Shown one piece after another: positions 6,309 to 13,953 of a DNA stretch of 13,953 bases (position 1 is the first letter of the stretch; the number at the start of each line of letters is the position of its first letter). The stretch is from NCBI GenBank assembly GCA_015063445.1, contig SVUD01000043.1, forward strand, positions 1 to 13,953, given 5' to 3'. The notes below the pieces were generated by a model. It was not told the DNA's origin. It saw nothing but the letters and a program-made list of their open reading frames with translations, and did no database searches. Both the position numbers and the translations under genes were made by a program. Origin of the DNA: Oscillospiraceae bacterium. Its GTDB lineage: Bacteria > Bacillota_A > Clostridia > Oscillospirales > CAG-272.

Positions 6309-6331
6309 TCAATCCAACCTCCATTCCGCAT

Positions 6332-9300
6332 TTAAATTTCCTTCTTCTGAGCAAATAACCAGCTTTCAAGAGAAGGAAGGCTACCGCCATCACCCTCAAA
6401 GGTAATAGACTGATTCCAAATATGGTGTGTCGCGCCTTCAAAGGTATGGAAAAGAATTTTATCTCCGCCTGCGGCAACGATAGCGTTATACATTTCCTCG
6501 GTTGCCTCATAAGGAACTGTAGGATCGTTATTGCCGTGGAAGGTATAAATAGGAATGTCTTTGAGAACGTCGATTCTATCGATAGGACCGCCGCCGCACA
6601 TCGCAACTGCCGCTGCAAAGAGTTCGGGATAACGGGAAACAATATCCCACGTACCAAATCCGCCCATAGAAACACCTACAGCGTAAATTCTTGCGGTGTC
6701 AACATAATCCTCTGCCGCGTATGACTTAACAAGATTCACAACCGCGTTCATTACCTCCGTTTCGGCAACAGCGCCCTGCTGATAGTTTCCGTTTGCCCAA
6801 GGAGTTGCGACCCACTGCGTACCGGTGGGGCACTGAGGAGCGAGAATAATAGCGTTTGCCCATTCGCCCTTGCCCGCAACCTTAAGTATCGCGTTCCTAA
6901 GCTGAGCCTCGTTGTCACTTCCTCTCTCTCCGGCGCCGTGTAGGAAGAGAATAAGAGGACGCTTATTCTCCGCGCTGATATCGGAAGGGGTATAAACCCG
7001 ATAATTCAGGCTATATCCGTTGTTATCATAAACCCCAGCTTCAAATATGGAACGCTCGTATCCGCAGTCGTTGCAGGTTGTATCAGCGTTATTGTCAAAG
7101 GTATGGTCGGTAAGTGTAATACCGCAAACGTCACATTTGTGATCGTTATTGTTATCCGCGCAATCGCTCAGTCGTTCACCGCATATATCGCACTTGTGAT
7201 CGGAGTAGGCGTCTATACATTTACCCGGTTCGCATTTCTGACCGATAACTGATTTGCGGTAATCCGACGCGCTTTCAACATACTTAACGAACGCCTTTAC
7301 GAGCTCCTCGTGAGCAGTGCCCGCCGAGCCCTTAACGAAATCGGAAATATGATAGCTTCCGCCATTACCGTAGGTGATGGTTTCCGAGAGCGCGTATGCG
7401 TATACGTCAAGCTCAACGTACGCGCCGTAGGTTTCGTCCGTACCCGTTACCGTGTTGAGTTTCTTACCGTTTGCAAAGAACTCTAAGTTCGTGTCTGTTA
7501 CGTAGAAGCGGATAGAAGGCCTTGCGTCAAGATTAAGAGTTACGCTCGTCACGGGCGCTACCGTGTTGGTTTCACCGCTTGACACGGGGGAAGCCTTGTA
7601 GTCGCCAATGATGGACTCAACGAGAGCGTTTACTCTTGCTATCTCTTCTGCGGTATTGAACTCGGTAAAGTAGCTATACGCAGCCTTAACGTATGCTAAA
7701 ACGTCTTTTGCGAGAGTTTTTTCTATGTCTGTTCCAATTGTAAGTACCTTTGCGGCATACTTAGGTGTGCTCATACTCCATTTTCCGCTATAAGTTTTTC
7801 CGTCTACGTCAACAATAACCGTGAGAACTATGTCTCTTGCCGCTTCAGCGGAAGGTAATTCTATCGCGAAATGATAATAATTGTTTGCATCTAAGGTTAC
7901 TATATCCGTAATAGCCGCGAGATCATTATACGTAATACCGTCGAGAGTGAAAGATCTTATAATAGCGTTTACGGGAACGTATACGTTGTAAACAAGCTCC
8001 GAGCCGAGAGTGATGCTTGACTTTGGCTTGAATTCAAGCTCCGCTATTGACGAATACGTAGGTCTATATGTAACCGTATCTTCCGTCTCCGATATCTTAA
8101 CGAGTTCGTGAGTGCCTCCATTAAGGGTTTCGGTGGGAGTTTTTGCTCCTCTCGGGAATATAAATTCGGTATAGCTGCCGTTTTCGTTTGTAAACTCAAC
8201 GGAAGACGAATTGATCTCATTTATTTCTGATAACGTAATTTCCGAAGCTCCAAAAATGATCTTACCGCCATCAACAGTTACGTTGACTATGCAATTCGTC
8301 GCGTATGCGGTAGAGCTTATTGAACCTGATATCTTGTTATCATTCGCTTCAAATAGGGTGAAGCCCTTGGGTGCATTGCTCACATCGATAACACAATCGG
8401 AATCGAAGATGTATTTGTAACCGACAATGCATCCTTCTGTTGTTATACTCGTTGAATCCGAATATGGACCGAACAAAGTAGTAAGCGTCGCGCCCTTTGC
8501 TAACGAAATATTTACGTTCTTGAATATGAATGAAATGGTCTTGTATTTGCCTGTCGCAGAGTTAGCGTCAGTACCGTATTTTGCACCGTATGCATCCATA
8601 TTCGCGAGTCCGTGCGTTTTTAATATGATATTTCCGTTTATGATCGTAAAGCTTGAATCATCTATACCCTTATAGTTCTTTGCGGTTCCGGTGAACAAAG
8701 TAGTATTTGTCTGAGTCATTGTGTACCCATTAAGGTCGATGGTTATATCACCTAAGATCTGACCTTGGTTATCCAACCTTTTATTCACGGTTATATCTCT
8801 TCTGAGAAGTATCTCAGCCGTAAGTCCCGGGGTACTTGCGGTAAGCAGCTTTACTTTTCCCATAGCGCAGTTGTTCTCGTCGCTACCCGAGGCGAATACG
8901 CTGTACGCTCCCTGGAATTTACCGTTCTGGAATACTATAAGAGGATAGAGCTCGGAAGAGTAATATTCAACAGGAATATTTCCGTAGGGAGTCTTTATCG
9001 GCATAGCAAGAGCATAAGTTGTATAATCTCCCGATACGGATTCCTTAGCAAATAAAAGCTCGTTACCGTCTTTATTCATAAAGGTTCCCGTAGGCACTTC
9101 TAGCGATGTGAGCAAGGAGATGGTCATATACTTGCCGTTATATTGACCGAATCTCAAGGAGTCGCCCTCTCCGAGCGCTGCTATCGTGTGATTTATTGAT
9201 GCGTTGATTATAGCTCCGCCGTTAATTACAATATTGTAGTCAACGGAATTGACTCTGTTGTCATCAACCTTAAAGAATGTGATTGCGCTCGAAGCGGCAG

Positions 9301-12300
9301 CAACGTCAAAGATACAGTTATTAAACGTCATATTAACCGTCGTTCCGTAGCCATTTGAGTTATCCCACGTCTGAACGAGGAATGGTGAAGATGCGCTCGA
9401 GGTAAAGGTAATGTTTTCAAACGTTATGTCATAAGGCTTCTTGCCTGTAGCTTCGGTGATAGTATCTGCGTGATTGAACGCCATTAACTGACTTCCCGTG
9501 GTAGTAATTTCACCGTTTTTGAAAACTATAGTTGTCAAATAAGATTTTTCTTCATTCTTTCTGCTATAAACGTTAAGAAGAGGAATATCCTTTCTGGTCA
9601 TCTTACATCCCATGAGATCGACGACAAGAGTTCCGCCAATGTTGTGAAGAATCCATTCGTTTGATGCCTCGGAACAGGTTGTTCCGTCGGAATAAGTATG
9701 CGTTTTCTGAATATCGTAATCGCGTCTCAAAACTATGGTGAGAGTTTTTCCAAGCGAAGCCGAACCGCCTATTCTATTATTGCCTATAACGTATTCAAGA
9801 GCCTTCTGCCAGGTTGCAAATGCTCCTCTGAAATCTCCGTATTCCGCTCCAAATACGGCGAACGGATATTTTTCCGTGTCGGAATACTCGTCGGGAATAG
9901 AGCCGTAATTGTCTTTGAGAGCAATACCGGCATTATAGTATACGTCAAACTCGGCAAGCTGCAAGCGAGGTCTGGTGCCCTGGTTATCGTCACTCGGTCC
10001 AAGTCCAAGCTCGGTAACAGAAAGCTTTACGTATCTTGCATATACGACGTCAAAATCAAAGCATTGCTGCTTGAATCGGGGGTTGGGACAATCTTCAACC
10101 GTTAGTACGGTATCATAATTCATCCCGTCACGGCTAACTAATATTTTGAAATCAGAGGGATAACTGCAACTAAGCGCAGTATCAACAGCAGTAGCATTAG
10201 TACGGGGGAACAATGCTATCTGGTTGATTGCTTGAATTGTACCGAGATCCAAGGTTATCTCATACGGATCCGCGCTTACGTCGGGATCGGTTGAATATTT
10301 TCCGCTTGAGTATCCAAACGAGCCGCTTGTCGATACTCTTATTCCGTCATAAAGATTTTTCTCATGCCACGTGGTACTGTTTGCCCTGCCTTGATTTACG
10401 GTAGCACCGACTATAGAAAGCTTATCAACAGTTGATATCTCCTTAAGATCAACAAATATGTCGGTATTTTCAACAACCTCGAAATCAAGAGATTTTACGT
10501 CATTTCCGTTGATGGTAACCGAGTAATTATAGTCGCTTACGGTAGAAAGCGTGAGATTCAAGGAAGTAACGTTATCATACACGCACTTAAAGGGAAGCGT
10601 GATGCTCTCTCCGTTCAGATATACGTTCAACGCATAATTTGCCATATCTTTATCTAAAACGGATATATTTACCGTTTTGTAGTCAGCGTACAGTGCCTTT
10701 TCAAATTCCGCGTTAAACGTTTTATTTCCGTCGAGAGTATACGTTCTCGTTATAGCCTCATCGCTGACAACCGTTTCGGGATCCGTTCCCGTAATAGCGG
10801 TCACTCTGTAGTTTTTGTCGGGAGTTATTACTACGGTTACGGTGCTATCCTTAGCGCCCGTATAAGTGTAGGGGAAGGACGTGATTTCGGTACCGTTAAC
10901 GCTGATAGTTCCGTTTAGGGCAGAATCTATAACGAAGCTGTAAGTATCGCTTTCCTCGGAAATGTTTTCGCTTGAAGTGAAGGTGTATTCACCGGGAGCA
11001 ACGAGGAAGCTTACGTAGTCTACGTCCTCGCCCGCGTATGAAACTCCGCTCGGCAAAGCGTTTATCGCTCTTCCATCGGCATACAAGATAACCTCGCCAA
11101 GCTTTATCATCGTATCGATGCCCTCGATACGAGGTACGGATATAACCGCGCCATCAGCACCCGAGGGAACCGTAACGGTCAATACGAAACTTGTAGCGGA
11201 TTTTGCCGCATTTACAACGATCTTACCGCTGCCTCTCTCCATATACGCGTCAACACTTGTGAGAGTACCGAGCTGAGGTCTTACTTGGAAGGTCTTGAAT
11301 TCGGGGCTGAGAGGTGTAATACCCGCATTGTACATATAAAGCATGGACATAGGAGCGCCCGTCCAAGCGTGATTGTTTGTTCCGCCGGGTTTTTGAACCC
11401 AAAATTCCGTAAGCGTGGGATATCCGTCATTTGCGATGGGAGTATATCTTTCGATCGTGCGCGCTACCGCCTCATCTGCGTAACCCATAAGATACATCGC
11501 TTCAAGAACGTATTTCTCTATATAGGGAGAGGCATTGTAGACGCTTGTCAATACGGAAAGAATATCGTCATAATGCGATTTATCAGCAAGTCCCACGTAA
11601 ACGGCAAGTGCGTTTGCTCTGTCATCCGCGATACCGTTGTCGGTCTCGTAATAATACGCGTTTTTGCTCTCGTCCCAATAAAGATTATCGAAGTTTTTCG
11701 AAATAAGCTCCATTCTCGAGGTAAGGAATTCTATATCCTCATCCGTTGCGCCCGAGCCTTCAAGCTGTGCTATCTTCAAAACGTTATCAAGCGCTACGTA
11801 GTACCAACAGTTTTCTATAATCGTTGAGTCGTAATGAGAGCCCCAGTCCATCCAAGCATTCCAAGTACCGGTTCTGTGCTCAATGATACCGTTAGGCGAA
11901 ATATCCCAAACCTTAAGGTATTTTATAAGATGGGGGAATGCCTCAAAGAGAAGCTCCTCGCCTCCGAAGTACATATAATGCTGCCAGAAGGAGTGTACAC
12001 CCGCAAGAGACTGCGTCGGTAATTCGCCGCAAAGTCCCGGTCTTGCTACGTGAGTTGAAAGTACTCCGTTCGGCTCAGCAAATCCCAATGCCTGCTTTAA
12101 AAGCTTGGTATACAAAAGCGCAGCTCTCTCATCCATAGCGTACGCCGCCCTTTGCATGCTTGAAACGCTATCGCCCCAATACTGCATGCGTTCTCTGTCG
12201 GGGCAATCCATATAGGTATCTCTCATACATATGTAAAGAGTGTCGTACGCTTCTTTATAGATTTGATTTAAAATATCATTGTCTGTGGTAACAAAGCCTG

Positions 12301-13953
12301 TTGCGCTTGTATTATAGCCTGAGGGACGGAAGCCGAGCTCAAGCACCTCAACGCTTTCGGGAACAGTGAACGTAAATACATATCCGTTCACCCATCCAAG
12401 CGCTTCCCACGACTGTTCACCGGCTTTAGTCACGTATTGATGAGTTATCGGTTTGTTTGAAGAGTCGACGTCACTCAATATTGTGATGGTCTCGCCACCG
12501 GTTTTGCTTCTCACCTTGAGATAAGGAGTTCCTTGCTGGTTGGTTTCATTAACTATCGTGTAAGCCTTAGAGGGATTCAAGTCGTTTATGCCAACTCTGA
12601 CGTTTCTTATTGTTACGTACTTTTCTCCGTTACTATTTGCGAAAACCGTATTGGAAAACGTTTTTGAAGCGTTAGCCTCGCTTGAGCTTTCTGCAACAAG
12701 CTGGTTGAATTCTTTGATAGTATCACCCGAATTGTAGCTATCAATGTTCGCATTGTAGATTTCATTTTCCGAGGTGTCGGTAACCTTGAAGGAATATATG
12801 TTTAAGGGTTCGCCAACCGCCTGTCTTATTCCTACGGTGCTTCCTTCTCTTGCGAGGTTGGCATCCGTAACGGTTCCGAGAAGCGTGCCGTTAAGATAGG
12901 TCTTTATAGTGCTTGCGGCAACCTCTATCTTAACAGTATATTTTGTATTGAATCTGTTATCTACGCCGTTTGCGGTGTCGTAGATGGATTTACTAAGCTC
13001 GGTATCGTTAAGATTTGTACTTGAACTCGACCAAGAGCCTTGCATTTTATGCGGCTTGAATGTGAGTCCCGATTTCAGAATTATCTGAGGCATATAGAAA
13101 TTGCTTTTATCCTTAACGCATACGCAGAGTCCTATAGCCGCAGCCGTATTAGCCGTAGGAAGTTCAACCTCCGCCTCAAGAACGTATTCACCGGGAAGCG
13201 CCAGAGGAACGAACGTTTTTTCGCTTACGGTATAAGTTCCCGTACCGTTAGCTCCGTCGGCAGTATATTTATGCATATCATCTATATACCACTGAGGGAT
13301 AGAACGCAAAACAAGACGAGTACGAGGATCGGTGTCCTGATAATAGATTGGGCTGATGTTTCCGGAATCGTCTTTTATGCGGTTTGTTCTTATCTTCTCG
13401 TCCTGATTAACTGCAAACGCCCAAGCGCTGTCGTCGAATTCCTTATCGGTCCATCTGTTGCCGCTTGCATCTATCATTTCCTTTTCGGCAACGTATCTTA
13501 TACTGGACTCGCCAAGTATGGAATGTTCCTCAATTCCCGCATCTAAGTATGCAGGATCTAAAACTGCTTTCCATGTGGTGTCACTGCATATAAGAGTATT
13601 GCCTATATTAGCTTCAAAAAGGAACGCCGGAACACCGCTATTCACCGTACCGGCACTTGATTTTCCGGAATAGTATACCTGAACGGCAATAGTATTTTCA
13701 CCCTCTACGAGATAATCCGAAATATCTTCCTTGTCATAATACCAGGTATATCTCGAATCTCCGAGCTTAAGCTGACCCTCGAAAATAGCCATTTCTCCAT
13801 TTATCCAGAGCCAATACTTAGTATCTGCCGAAATTCTGGCAAAGGCTTCCTCGGGTACTTCGTCAAGCGTAAAGGTTTTACGCATGCTTACCCATTGCTC
13901 CTTATGTACCTCTGCGTCTGCCCATATCCAGTTGGCAGAAAGCTCGTAGCCGT
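6332..13953 (-). CDS. Giant multimodular GH78 alpha-L-rhamnosidase with C-terminal esterase, 5' end cut off
   Basis: The frame is open from the right edge to TAA at 6332. The ATG at 13883-13885 is internal, because 22 in-frame codons before it (with NWIWAD) still match the GH78 N-domain. Residues below count from that ATG. 1-190: N-terminal GH78 beta-domain (FARISADTKYWLWING). About 205-372: inserted concanavalin-like sandwich. About 530-860: (alpha/alpha)6 catalytic domain with DCPDRERMQYWGD, giving Asp560, Glu565 and Asp572, the spacing of the GH78 catalytic set, plus Glu827 in TLTEFW and His839. About 861-970: rhamnosidase C-domain. 982-1064: bacterial repeat domain. 1155-1317: discoidin-like domain. 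1327-1625 and 1634-1940: duplicated beta-helix-like modules. 1943-2215: linker domain of unknown family. 2218-2274: nine Cys. 2280-2517: serine esterase of the predicted-peptidase/feruloyl-esterase type with LHGAGERGS, GVSMGG (Ser2406), Asp2454 and His2487. No sortase motif or SLH domain at the C-terminus. Probably secreted; the signal peptide would lie outside. Rhamnoglycan, for example pectin, is the inferred substrate. Confidence 0.9.
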   Translation of the reverse strand, partial: GYELSANWIWADAEVHKEQWVSMRKTFTLDEVPEEAFARISADTKYWLWINGEMAIFEGQLKLGDSRYTWYYDKEDISDYLVEGENTIAVQVYYSGKSSAGTVNSGVPAFLFEANIGNTLICSDTTWKAVLDPAYLDAGIEEHSILGESSIRYVAEKEMIDASGNRWTDKEFDDSAWAFAVNQDEKIRTNRIKDDSGNISPIYYQDTDPRTRLVLRSIPQWYIDDMHKYTADGANGTGTYTVSEKTFVPLALPGEYVLEAEVELPTANTAAAIGLCVCVKDKSNFYMPQIILKSGLTFKPHKMQGSWSSSSTNLNDTELSKSIYDTANGVDNRFNTKYTVKIEVAASTIKTYLNGTLLGTVTDANLAREGSTVGIRQAVGEPLNIYSFKVTDTSENEIYNANIDSYNSGDTIKEFNQLVAESSSEANASKTFSNTVFANSNGEKYVTIRNVRVGINDLNPSKAYTIVNETNQQGTPYLKVRSKTGGETITILSDVDSSNKPITHQYVTKAGEQSWEALGWVNGYVFTFTVPESVEVLELGFRPSGYNTSATGFVTTDNDILNQIYKEAYDTLYICMRDTYMDCPDRERMQYWGDSVSSMQRAAYAMDERAALLYTKLLKQALGFAEPNGVLSTHVARPGLCGELPTQSLAGVHSFWQHYMYFGGEELLFEAFPHLIKYLKVWDISPNGIIEHRTGTWNAWMDWGSHYDSTIIENCWYYVALDNVLKIAQLEGSGATDEDIEFLTSRMELISKNFDNLYWDESKNAYYYETDNGIADDRANALAVYVGLADKSHYDDILSVLTSVYNASPYIEKYVLEAMYLMGYADEAVARTIERYTPIANDGYPTLTEFWVQKPGGTNNHAWTGAPMSMLYMYNAGITPLSPEFKTFQVRPQLGTLTSVDAYMERGSGKIVVNAAKSATSFVLTVTVPSGADGAVISVPRIEGIDTMIKLGEVILYADGRAINALPSGVSYAGEDVDYVSFLVAPGEYTFTSSENISEESDTYSFVIDSALNGTISVNGTEITSFPYTYTGAKDSTVTVVITPDKNYRVTAITGTDPETVVSDEAITRTYTLDGNKTFNAEFEKALYADYKTVNISVLDKDMANYALNVYLNGESITLPFKCVYDNVTSLNLTLSTVSDYNYSVTINGNDVKSLDFEVVENTDIFVDLKEISTVDKLSIVGATVNQGRANSTTWHEKNLYDGIRVSTSGSFGYSSGKYSTDPDVSADPYEITLDLGTIQAINQIALFPRTNATAVDTALSCSYPSDFKILVSRDGMNYDTVLTVEDCPNPRFKQQCFDFDVVYARYVKLSVTELGLGPSDDNQGTRPRLQLAEFDVYYNAGIALKDNYGSIPDEYSDTEKYPFAVFGAEYGDFRGAFATWQKALEYVIGNNRIGGSASLGKTLTIVLRRDYDIQKTHTYSDGTTCSEASNEWILHNIGGTLVVDLMGCKMTRKDIPLLNVYSRKNEEKSYLTTIVFKNGEITTTGSQLMAFNHADTITEATGKKPYDITFENITFTSSASSPFLVQTWDNSNGYGTTVNMTFNNCIFDVAAASSAITFFKVDDNRVNSVDYNIVINGGAIINASINHTIAALGEGDSLRFGQYNGKYMTISLLTSLEVPTGTFMNKDGNELLFAKESVSGDYTTYALAMPIKTPYGNIPVEYYSSELYPLIVFQNGKFQGAYSVFASGSDENNCAMGKVKLLTASTPGLTAEILLRRDITVNKRLDNQGQILGDITIDLNGYTMTQTNTTLFTGTAKNYKGIDDSSFTIINGNIILKTHGLANMDAYGAKYGTDANSATGKYKTISFIFKNVNISLAKGATLTTLFGPYSDSTSITTEGCIVGYKYIFDSDCVIDVSNAPKGFTLFEANDNKISGSISSTAYATNCIVNVTVDGGKIIFGASEITLSEINEINSSSVEFTNENGSYTEFIFPRGAKTPTETLNGGTHELVKISETEDTVTYRPTYSSIAELEFKPKSSITLGSELVYNVYVPVNAIIRSFTLDGITYNDLAAITDIVTLDANNYYHFAIELPSAEAARDIVLTVIVDVDGKTYSGKWSMSTPKYAAKVLTIGTDIEKTLAKDVLAYVKAAYSYFTEFNTAEEIARVNALVESIIGDYKASPVSSGETNTVAPVTSVTLNLDARPSIRFYVTDTNLEFFANGKKLNTVTGTDETYGAYVELDVYAYALSETITYGNGGSYHISDFVKGSAGTAHEELVKAFVKYVESASDYRKSVIGQKCEPGKCIDAYSDHKCDICGERLSDCADNNNDHKCDVCGITLTDHTFDNNADTTCNDCGYERSIFEAGVYDNNGYSLNYRVYTPSDISAENKRPLILFLHGAGERGSDNEAQLRNAILKVAGKGEWANAIILAPQCPTGTQWVATPWANGNYQQGAVAETEVMNAVVNLVKSYAAEDYVDTARIYAVGVSMGGFGTWDIVSRYPELFAAAVAMCGGGPIDRIDVLKDIPIYTFHGNNDPTVPYEATEEMYNAIVAAGGDKILFHTFEGATHHIWNQSITFEGDGGSLPSLESWLFAQKKEI
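7061..7237 (-). other. Cys-rich DHKCDxCG linker in the giant enzyme
   Basis: Residues 2217-2275 hold DHKCDICGERLSDC, DHKCDVCGITLTDH and a last TTCNDCG. The CxxC pairs (2232/2235, 2251/2254, 2271/2274) and extra Cys and His could bind zinc in knuckle fashion or form disulfides outside the cell. The segment joins the linker domain to the esterase. Similar Asp/Asn-rich CxxC repeats are frequent in large clostridial surface proteins; their role is unknown to me. Confidence 0.6.
8066..8986 (-). repeat. Second copy of duplicated beta-helix-like protein module
   Basis: The encoded module opens with YGNIPVEY, then YPLIVFQNGKFQGAYSVF. It continues with EILLRRDITV, DLNGYTMTQ, FTIINGNI, ISFIFKNVNI, FTLFEANDN and VTVDGGKI. 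These marks occur in the same order in the preceding module (9011-9907), so this is a duplication inside the giant protein. Alternating hydrophobic strands with NG and GG turns suggest a right-handed parallel beta-helix, often used to grip polysaccharides. No catalytic motif is recognised. Confidence 0.65.
9011..9907 (-). repeat. First copy of duplicated beta-helix-like protein module
   Basis: The module opens with YGSIPDEY, then YPFAVFGAEYGDFRGAFATW. It continues with TIVLRRDYDI, DLMGCKMTRK, TIVFKNGEI, ITFENITF, ITFFKVDDN and IVINGGAI. It aligns by eye along its length with the module at 8066-8986 at clearly less than half identity, which suggests an old duplication. Confidence 0.65.

Noticed and set aside
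6259..6675. Minus-strand 138-codon frame across the giant gene's end and the heptamers
   Set aside because: It lies mostly inside the esterase coding region in another frame, shows no recognisable protein, and has no own ribosome site.
11285..11827. Plus-strand 180-codon frame opposite the GH78 catalytic domain
   Set aside because: It is the antisense shadow of a conserved catalytic region, with no ribosome site and no recognisable motif.
6332..13885. ATG at 13883-13885 as the start of the giant gene
   Set aside because: The frame stays open to the window edge, and the 22 preceding codons (with NWIWAD) match the GH78 N-terminal domain, so this Met is internal.

Overview
The window looks like chromosomal DNA of a low-to-mid-GC anaerobic Gram-positive bacterium, most likely an uncultured gut or rumen member of the Clostridia. 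This is inferred from consensus TTGAC(T)/TATAAT promoters, strong GGAGG ribosome sites, A/T-tract intergenic DNA, a GH94 phosphorylase, and a giant modular carbohydrate enzyme with HKCDxCG cysteine repeats. No marker gene fixes the species.

Left part (1-1800): a YgjV-family membrane protein gene, cut by the left edge, runs on the minus strand. An SLC13/ArsB-like anion permease runs divergently on the plus strand. Each has its own TTGACT-N17-TATAAT promoter, and both promoters sit in a 100-bp A/T-tract intergenic region. A bidirectional hairpin terminator (1751-1799) closes the permease gene and the operon converging from the right.

Middle part (1834-5570, minus strand): a two-gene operon under one promoter (5542-5570). 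It encodes an APC-superfamily amino-acid permease followed, with a 4-base ATGA overlap, by a GH94 inverting glycoside phosphorylase. The pairing of an amino-acid-type permease with a disaccharide phosphorylase is unusual.

Non-coding block (5571-6143): a terminator-like hairpin, three 30-bp direct repeats, a chain of five short perfect hairpins separated by a TTTCA-type spacer, a C-terminal fragment of a small gene, and further hairpins. It resembles a composite repetitive or structured-RNA element and probably forms the 3' region of the transcript coming from the right.

Right part (6144-13953, minus strand): a very large gene, cut by the right edge (at least 2539 codons visible), encodes a GH78 alpha-L-rhamnosidase-type enzyme. 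It continues into a repeat domain, a discoidin-like domain, two duplicated beta-helix-like modules, a conserved linker domain, a Cys-rich metal-binding-like segment and a C-terminal serine esterase. It is followed 23 bp later by a 54-codon gene with its own GGAGG site. The small protein's tail occurs a second time downstream as a start-less fragment. The two tail copies differ at nine bases over 16 codons and every difference is synonymous, which is the best evidence that this small protein is real and under selection.

Functionally the right side fits extracellular attack on decorated rhamnose-containing glycans such as pectin: a rhamnosidase and an esterase in one chain. The middle operon fits intracellular phosphorolysis of an imported disaccharide or related glycoside. 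No direct link between the two is visible beyond proximity.
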